A DNA stretch of 64,000 nucleotides from Zea mays (Eukaryota; Streptophyta; Magnoliopsida; Poales; Poaceae). The stretch lies in NCBI RefSeq assembly GCF_902167145.1, contig NC_050097.1:43880095-43944094 (forward strand), written 5' to 3'. The translations under genes were made by a program, and so were the position numbers. This document shows positions 58,345 through 64,000 of this stretch, piece by piece. Under the pieces are notes generated by a model, which worked only from the letters and a program-made list of their open reading frames with translations, was not told where the DNA came from and searched no databases. Positions within the stretch are counted from its first letter, which is position 1. Each line of letters begins with the position of its first letter.

Positions 58345-59077
58345 AGAGTATAGGGAGGTTCTCGGGTCGGACTGTCTGTTTAGCTTTCCGGACGGGGGAT
58401 TCCTATGCTTCCTTCTTCCTAAATCCGTAGCGGGGTTTTTTTCGAACTAGTGGAACTTTGGAAAGGCTTCATAGTGCTACCCTGCCTCATCCCCTCAGTA
58501 GAGATGAATGGGACTTCAAGACCCCTTGGCAAATGGGTAGCATGGCTTGTGGGTAAAGATGTGCAACCTCTGCAGAGTGTAAAACTGGTATATCAGCCGT
58601 GCTCACGGCCATGAGCGGCTCAGACACTCATATGATTAATTTATGAAAGTAAATTTAATTTGTCATTTACATCGCATTGTGGTTTATTATTAATTTTGAT
58701 CTACTATTACTTTGGGTTGGTATATACTTACATTTAGTAACTGCTAATAAAATTTGACCCACTTATTAAAAGCAATGCTCAGCGCCTTTAACCATTATTT
58801 ATTGATCAGTCTTACACTTCACATGAGCTCCCATCTTTGGTGAGTTTATGCACATTATTCCCCACAACTTGTTGAGCTATAATCTTTTGTGAGCTCACCC
58901 TTGCGATATATAAACCTCCCACAGGTGAAGAGCAGGTAGTTCGGGAGGAGGTCTACAACGAGGAGTACGAGCTTATCTAGGTGGCGTCTCCTAGTCAGCT
59001 TTGTAGCGCCAAAGAATAATTATTAGTTCGCTTTATTGTTATCATTTATTTTTGTAAGACACTTACGCTATGTAATA

Positions 59078-59157
59078 CTCCCTCCGTTTCTTTTTATTTG
59101 TCGCTGGATAGTGCAATTTTACAATATCCAGCGACAAATAAAAAGAAACGGAGGGAG
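59078..59157. mobile_element. Stowaway MITE, 80 bp near-perfect hairpin
   Basis: CTCCCTCCGTTTC...GAAACGGAGGGAG with 33 bp arms that are perfect reverse complements and a ~14 bp centre. Flanking TA dinucleotides (59076-59077, 59158-59159) are the Tc1/mariner-type target duplication. Confidence 0.95.
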
Positions 59158-59265
59158 TAATATTTGTGACATTTATCTCTATGCACTTGGTCATTATATG
59201 TGTTGTTTTTCTTCGGCGCACATATGAGACGTACCCAGCTTTATCCCTTAAATTCGGGTGTGATA

Positions 59266-59618
59266 TATGTTCCTCAACAGAATCTATGTGATTAGTTTGA
59301 TAAGTATGGAAACATAGTTATCTCGCTTGAATTAATCATAAACACCACATCACAATCCCTCTGTTGCTATAAGGAAATATATAATCTCACTTGAATTAAT
59401 CCTAGAACCATCCGTATCACATGGTTGGGTCGTCTGATCTTCCTAGATGTGGTGCTCAACAAACGGAAACGAGCATGCTGTGCTGCCCCTGCTCCCGGTG
59501 GAGAAAACACACGAGAACTCGCGACGACGCGCGCGGTAGCATTGCTTTGCGACCCGCCGCACTCGTTCAGGCACTGAGCCGAGCGTTTCCAGCCCTAAGT
59601 GTACATACAGAACAGAAG
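59266..59618. other. Intergenic, no gene
   Basis: No supported ORF. 59611-59618 is the left copy of the AACAGAAG target duplication of the next element. Confidence 0.5.
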
Positions 59619-60402
59619 TATATGTGTATATTTGGGCCGGGTCTGATGGGCCGGCCCGAAGCACGGAAAAAAGCACGGCACGACACAACACGAAATATTT
59701 TAGTGCCGGGCCGGCACGGTCCGATATATCGGACCGGGTTTGAGCCGAGGTCGCGGCCCATGGGCGGACACGAGCACAACCCGTTTAAGGCAGGCACGAA
59801 ATGACCCATATAGAGGCACGAAAAGGCCCATATATTTATTAAAATCACACTTCATTCCATAATTTCATGTACTTGATAAAGAACACAAAGCTATAGATAA
59901 TATTAGTTACATGTTTTTTGTAGCTTTGAAATAGAGTATGTGATGTAATTTTATTTTTGTTATGAACATTAGATAATAAACTGAACTTACGAACTTTATA
60001 TAGAGCTGATTATACTCTTTTTCTTTCTAACAAAAATGATTTATAAACGAGGTAGTCATTGCATAGCCCTAGTAACTTAATACAAATATTAAGTTTGTTT
60101 TTGATCAAATTTATTTGTCTTATCTTTTATTTGTTTTATTAAATTTGTTTTGAATTTCGGGCTCTGACGTGAATTTTGGGCTTTCGGGCCAAAAATTGAA
60201 TTTCGGGCCCTAATATTAATTTCGGTCTTTTATAATTTCGGGCCGCCTAAAATAAGCCCTACACGTTTAAGCAATTACGGGTCGAGCCGTGGACCGGCCC
60301 GACACGGCCCAAAATTCAAACGTGCCGAGCCGACACGAAATTTCAAAGAATGCGGGCCTTTTGGGCTTGGACCGGGCCGAGCAGCCCGAATGTACATCTA
60401 TA
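59619..60402. mobile_element. hAT-type MITE with GGCCCGGCAC-rich ends
   Basis: 784 bp flanked by an 8 bp duplication AACAGAAG (59611-59618, 60403-60410), the size made by hAT transposases. The left end TATATGTGTATATTTGGGCC and the right end read in reverse, TATAGATGTACATTCGGGCT, agree at about 15 of 20 positions. Both terminal regions carry GGGCCGGCACG-like motifs; the centre is AT-rich. No transposase. Confidence 0.8.
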
Positions 60403-60727
60403 AACAGAAGTGCGTGGATGTCGGCTTGCAAGGTGCGGCAGCGTGTCCATTCGACCGGCATTCGCCTTTCATTGGCATGCATGCATCTCTGTACAAGTAT
60501 TTCTGTAGCACAAAACCGACTGCGCCCTACAACACGGTAGGCAGCAGAACTGCGCGCTCAAACGGTCAAACCTCAAAGAGAAGAGAAAAAAAAAGTGGTA
60601 ACGAAAGAAGAAGAAGAAAAAAAAAATAAAGCGAAGGAGCAGATTAGAGAAATGGAGAGGCGGAGGAAACAAAGCGAGAGAATCGACACTTGACGAGAAC
60701 TCGCCACGGACGCACACTCGGGATCAG
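60403..60727. other. Spacer downstream of the CLE gene
   Basis: Includes a purine-rich stretch (60579-60680) with A-runs and GAA repeats. It presumably covers the 3' UTR of the minus-strand CLE gene; no poly(A) signal was pinned down. Confidence 0.4.
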
Positions 60728-61105
60728 CTAGCACTTGTTGTGGATGGGGTCGGAGCCTCTGCGGACGCGGCGCTTGCTCATCCTATCGGGGTCGAACACG
60801 GCCGACGGAGGAGGGGAATACGAGGCGCCGCCGGCAACCGCGGGCGCCTTCCAGCTGGCGGACGCGTCGTCGAGCCTGCTGGCCCTGGCGCTGCTTGCGG
60901 CGGCGGCGGCGGCGGCAGCGTCATCGTCGCTCGCCGCCTTCCTTGTTGGCTGCTCGGCTGCCGCCGGTGGCGACGAGGCGCCCCGCCGGTTGCTCGTCTG
61001 GTCGGCGAGAGTGGCCGCCGGGACTCTGACGGCAGAGATCTCGGGGGTGCAGCTTAGGAGAGCAGCAAGGACAAGAGCTGGCAGCGTGAGGGCGAGGGCT
61101 CTCAT
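60728..61105 (-). CDS. CLE45: CLE45-type signalling peptide precursor
   Basis: 125 codons, single exon, ATG at 61103-61105 and TAG at 60728-60730. A hydrophobic N-terminal signal peptide (about residues 1-25) directs secretion. A variable middle follows, with an Ala run (about residues 63-71) encoded by GCC/GCG repeats. At the very end (R112-N123) is RRVRRGSDPIHN, which I recognise as the Arabidopsis CLE45-type CLE dodecapeptide, followed by Lys-Cys. CLE peptides are cut from such precursors and act outside the cell on leucine-rich-repeat receptor kinases; CLE45 acts through BAM3 in root protophloem in Arabidopsis. Intact; the start is supported by signal-peptide position. Orthology needs synteny to prove. 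Confidence 0.88.
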   Translation of the reverse strand: MRALALTLPALVLAALLSCTPEISAVRVPAATLADQTSNRRGASSPPAAAEQPTRKAASDDDAAAAAAAASSARASRLDDASASWKAPAVAGGASYSPPPSAVFDPDRMSKRRVRRGSDPIHNKC

Positions 61106-61600
61106 TCTCTCCTCCCTCTCTCGCGCTCCCTTGCGACCAACGATGGACGGATGGAGGTGGATGCCGCCGCGCGCTGCCGACGTGACGTGACGTGCCTATC
61201 GCACCACGAAGCTTATTATGATTAGCTTTGCGGCAGGGGTAGCGTGCGGGCAGCCGAAGCTTCGACGGCCATGTCTGTTGCCTGTTGGTTTGCAATGCCG
61301 GCCGGCTTGCATTGTGCGCCTTTGTTCCGGCGGTAGATATAGGGGGGGCCACCCCCTCTGTCCCTCTCTCTCGTCTAGCACGCATCTGTATCAGAGAGAC
61401 AGACGGGTGAGGCTGTGAGTGAGATCTCGCGGTGGTCCAAAAGCAAAAGGAGACAAAGAGAGGGGAGGGCCGGAGGGGGCAACACCCAACAAGGCAATAC
61501 GTCACTTTTTGCATACCTGAGGTGGTGAGCTTGCTATGCCTATGTTACTATGTATCAATGTATGTAGATAAATCCATGGGGTGGCCGGGCGGGCTAGCTT
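61106..61600 (-). promoter_or_regulatory. Probable 5' UTR and promoter of the CLE gene
   Basis: On the minus strand CCTATATCTACC (about 61334-61345) is a candidate TATA box, ~230 bp before the ATG, with CT-rich sequence upstream (GAGAGAGAGGGACAGAG near 61360). No transcription start can be fixed from sequence. Confidence 0.35.
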
Positions 61601-61618
61601 GCGACGTAGTGGTAGTAG

Positions 61619-61653
61619 GCGCGCGCGCGCGCACACACACATCACTCACTCAC
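61619..61653. repeat. Compound microsatellite (GC)n(AC)n(TCAC)n
   Basis: GGCGCGCGCGCGCGC runs into ACACACACA and then TCACTCACTCAC between the two divergent genes; likely polymorphic. Confidence 0.85.
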
Positions 61654-61745
61654 TGGGTGACGAAGAACGTGTACGCGAAGAAAAGAAGAGACAAGAGAGT
61701 ACTAGGGTAGAGTGCGTGCAGTTGTAGTTTTGTGTGCTCGTATTA

Positions 61746-61763
61746 CAGTGGCCTTGTCCACTG
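61746..61763. repeat. Short inverted repeat CAGTGG...CCACTG
   Basis: Six-base arms around CCTTGT, at the left edge of the upstream region of the zinc-finger gene. Possible edge of a larger mobile unit, but nothing matching was seen on the right within the window. Confidence 0.3.
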
Positions 61764-61847
61764 CCGAATTTTTTGTATTTTAGCCTCTAAACTGAAGTAA
61801 AATCACGTTTAAACCTAAAAAAATTTTAAATACAGTTTTGGACCCTT

Positions 61848-61993
61848 AGCTCGGCGCCATAGGCCGTGGCGCCGAGCTGCGCCGAGCTGTGACGTGGCCG
61901 CAACGGCTAGTTGCGTCTAGGGCTTACCTGGCTCTGACGTGGCGGCGGCGCGGCCTCGTAGCTCGGCGCCACAGATCTTGGCGCCGAGCTACG
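61848..61993 (+). promoter_or_regulatory. Two near-identical stem-loops upstream of the zinc-finger gene
   Basis: Hairpin 1 (61848-61878) has 12 bp arms AGCTCGGCGCCA / TGGCGCCGAGCT and loop TAGGCCG. Hairpin 2 (61957-61993) has 15 bp arms CGTAGCTCGGCGCCA / TGGCGCCGAGCTACG and loop CAGATCT. Both have 7 nt loops and perfect arms. They end 7 bp before TATAAAA (62000-62006), so they sit in the core promoter of the next gene. Confidence 0.85.
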
Positions 61994-61999
61994 AATTCC

Positions 62000-62006
62000 T
62001 ATAAAA
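62000..62006 (+). promoter_or_regulatory. TATA box of the zinc-finger gene
   Basis: TATAAAA, about 30 bp before a plausible transcript start near 62030. An untranslated first exon would end at 62110 before GTATGATT. Confidence 0.6.
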
Positions 62007-62258
62007 ACGCCCGCGCGGCTGGCCGAGAGCAGCTCATTTCGTCCCATTTCCAAACTTCGTCAAAATTTCCTGGATTCAAAGATTTGAGTTGGTTCACTTC
62101 GTAGGCCAAGGTATGATTTCCAACTGATTCGTTTTGTATATTGGGTTGTTAGTTAAATAATTTGTATACACCTATTATATTATCATTTCGAATATTAGTT
62201 TGTGTAGACTTATTATAAAGCATAATAGGTACAAGTGATAATTATAATCGTTTATTAG

Positions 62259-64000
62259 ATGAAAGACATGTACCGAGAGGCGTTGTGGCAGAAGAGAGGT
62301 CGTCCTCGGGAGTTATATCCGGACGTATCTAGTAAGGATGCTCCTGTTCCTCCTGAACTCCCCGTGCCTAACTGTGACTGTGGCAGACTAGCTTGGGTAC
62401 ATCAATCACAACATCCAGACACGGCTGCTCGCTGCTACTACCTTTGTGGCACTTTGGACGTACGTAGCTTATGACTTGTCACTTAACTTTGTTCGCATTC
62501 ATTTTTTTGTAGATATGTAATAGTGCATCTTTCCATTATTTTAGGGACATCAGAAGTGTTTCTTTTTCCAGTGGATCGATGGTCCTGATAAATTTGACCC
62601 TCGATATCTTCTTTTCGTTAATTGGTTGAGTGGAAAGACCAGTCATGAGCGTTTTAAGCGTTGGGTACCTCCTCCCCCGAATCCTCCACCAATGACGGAT
62701 GCGGAGAAGGAGGTAGCAACAGAAAGACGGATGGACTCACCGCCTCGATGCAATTGTGGAGACCGTGCTGTCATCGACGAAGACTATGACAAGCAGTTCT
62801 GTTGTCCGAACATTGATTATGTGAGCCCATTGATACGCTAAATGTATGAACTAGTTTTTATTTACAATAAATTACTAATTTTTTCTCCTGCAGCCATACG
62901 GGTGGCGTAAGTGTCGTTTCAGAGAGTGGTTGTATGGTCCTTTGTCCCATTGGCCAGAGCCAGAGGTAAAGGAAAAGAGATACATGGGGTGGGCGGCAGA
63001 AGAGGTCAAATTTGATCCAGTACTCTGCAAATGCGGTATTGAAGCTAAGTATGGATTAGTTCCTTCGGAGCTTGGTGTTGGATATTTTTGTGGACATATG
63101 GTCGATTACGATGAGGTTGGTATTTTTTTTTTGCACCAGATGTAATGTTATAGCGGTACTTACTATTTTTTTGTAGGAGACGAGGAATGCAGTTGGGAGA
63201 GTTACGACGACAAAGGAGAGGTGATGCGCACAATAGAGTCCAAGAGAATAATGGGACAGAAGATGCGTTGTGGATCTCGGCTCGTTGATTCGTACATTAA
63301 CGATCGCATACGCGACATGCGTAGGGAAGCAAAATCTGCCTTTTATGATAGCCCGAAGCGTGCAGAGTATAGGAGGTTGAAGGCGGCAGATGAGAAGAGA
63401 GCACAGGATGCAAGGGAATGGGAAGCGGCTCAAGCCGAGAAACAGATGTTGGATAATCTTGCTGATCGCCTCAAGGGAAGTAAGTGAGATAAATGATATT
63501 ATAATTATGTTAGTACAATTTATTTATCCTGACTTTGCTAACTTAATTTTCTCATTATATTTGCAGAGATTGGAAGCGGCGTAAACTATTTGGCCGATGA
63601 GGCGCATGCGAGATATGTTCAGGATAAAATGGCAACGGTTGAGCTGATGGAGGAGGAGGACGACGACACATCTAGATTGAGTGAGCTTATCGCCCTCGCA
63701 GAGGCAGGATTACATGAAGAAGAGGAGGACGACATGTCAAGGTTGAGTGAGCTCATAGCACTAGCTGAGGCAGGATTACGTGCTCAAGAGGAAGAGGATG
63801 AGTTTCTGTCACAGGCCGCCGCAGAGGTAGAGGCAGCTTATTACAAGAAGTCTGATGAGGCTGAGGCTGAGGATGAGCTATTCTCCCAAGCTGCAGATGA
63901 AGCAGAAGCCAATTATTACAAAAGAACTGGTGACAAGTGTGATGCAGGACAATGCAGCAAGTGGAATGAGGTTGTTGTTGAGGATTGCGCGACGGATGAC
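62259..64000 (+). CDS. Triple GRF-like zinc-finger protein with a duplicated acidic tail (incomplete, runs off the window)
   Basis: Coding exons 62259-62459, 62545-62820, 62894-63119, 63177-63479 and 63567 to beyond 64000; all introns GT...AG and frames join (at least 480 codons). A non-coding exon to 62110 probably precedes. Three modules of type CxCG...C...C-x4-6-W: C39/C41/C63/C72, C136/C138/C153 or C154/C166 and C204/C206/C225/C239. Module 1 is closest to the GRF-type zinc finger (nucleic-acid binding). Each module is split by an intron between its third and fourth Cys. Exon 5 is charged and helical. Exon 6 repeats a ~22-residue SRLSELIALAEAGL unit twice and an EAxYYK unit twice. No nuclear signal or enzyme motif recognised; may be transposon-associated. 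Function unknown. Confidence 0.75.

Larger units (their letters stand above)
57571..59265 (+). mobile_element. Gypsy LTR fragment containing two DNA elements
   Basis: It shares with 1-704 and S1 the stretches around ACCACCCAGGAAAACAGTGC (57697), GGGTAAAGATGTGCAACCTC (58551) and GTGCTCACGG, and ends GGGTGTGATA (last two bases TA instead of CA). It is interrupted by the CACTA-type element at 57816-58344 and the Stowaway at 59078-59157. Confidence 0.75.

Noticed and set aside
59421..59804. 127-codon frame overlapping the hAT MITE end
   Set aside because: It crosses the target duplication and the MITE's GGCCGG-rich end, so it is not an evolutionarily coherent gene.
61432..61710. 92-codon plus-strand frame between the CLE gene and the zinc-finger gene
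   Set aside because: It lies in the promoter interval, contains the microsatellite, and shows no domain or splice context.
1..64000. tRNA, rRNA or other structural RNA genes
   Set aside because: None could be recognised; the tRNA-like signals found are primer binding sites of retrotransposons.

Overview
The window is nuclear DNA of a panicoid grass, most probably maize or a close Zea relative. The evidence is deep nesting of LTR retrotransposons, Sirevirus (Ty1-copia) LTRs packed with CACCGGAC/GTCCGGTG palindromes, Tat- and Del/Tekay-like Ty3-gypsy elements, several grass-type MITEs, and two plant-type genes at the right end. Species and TE family names are inference; no database was searched.

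Layout. Positions 1-704 are the end of a gypsy LTR whose element lies off the left edge. Positions 705-3583 are old intergenic DNA with a MITE-like insertion (931-1212), a Mutator-like element with ~170 bp inverted repeats (1552-2513) and a short coding relic (3295-3453). From 3584 to 56284 lies one stack of elements. The oldest visible host, O, is a plus-strand Del/Tekay-like gypsy element with LTRs at 3584-5406 and 54405-56284. Sirevirus A (minus, 6559-24392, TSD AGGAT) sits in O. The very young Sirevirus B (minus, 8706-17706, TSD CTATG) sits in A's pol. The Tat-lineage gypsy element D (minus, 28487-54311) sits in O's integrase region. Inside D are a 3.9 kb solo gypsy LTR S1 (37922-41826, TSD GTGCC), a solo Sirevirus-type LTR S2 (42089-43793) and a full-length Sirevirus C (plus, 45177-54055, TSD ATCAG). 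A further solo Sirevirus LTR, S3 (56285-57570), ends O's 3' LTR.

Positions 57571-59265 are another gypsy LTR fragment carrying a 529 bp CACTA-type mini-element and an 80 bp Stowaway hairpin. A hAT-type MITE lies at 59619-60402. The gene-bearing end follows: an intact CLE45-type peptide precursor gene (minus, 60728-61105) and, divergently, a multi-exon gene (plus, about 62030 to beyond 64000) encoding three GRF-like zinc-finger modules and a tandemly duplicated acidic C-terminal region.

Retroelement genes follow their usual division of labour: gag for particle formation; protease, reverse transcriptase, RNase H and integrase for cDNA synthesis and insertion. Only B still has both gag and pol open and near-identical LTRs (8 differences in 1260 bp, counted by eye). 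The most notable accessory features are a five-exon antisense gene inside D with its own TATA box, short acidic reading frames inside gypsy LTRs that differ mainly at third codon positions, and the repeated-module zinc-finger gene.
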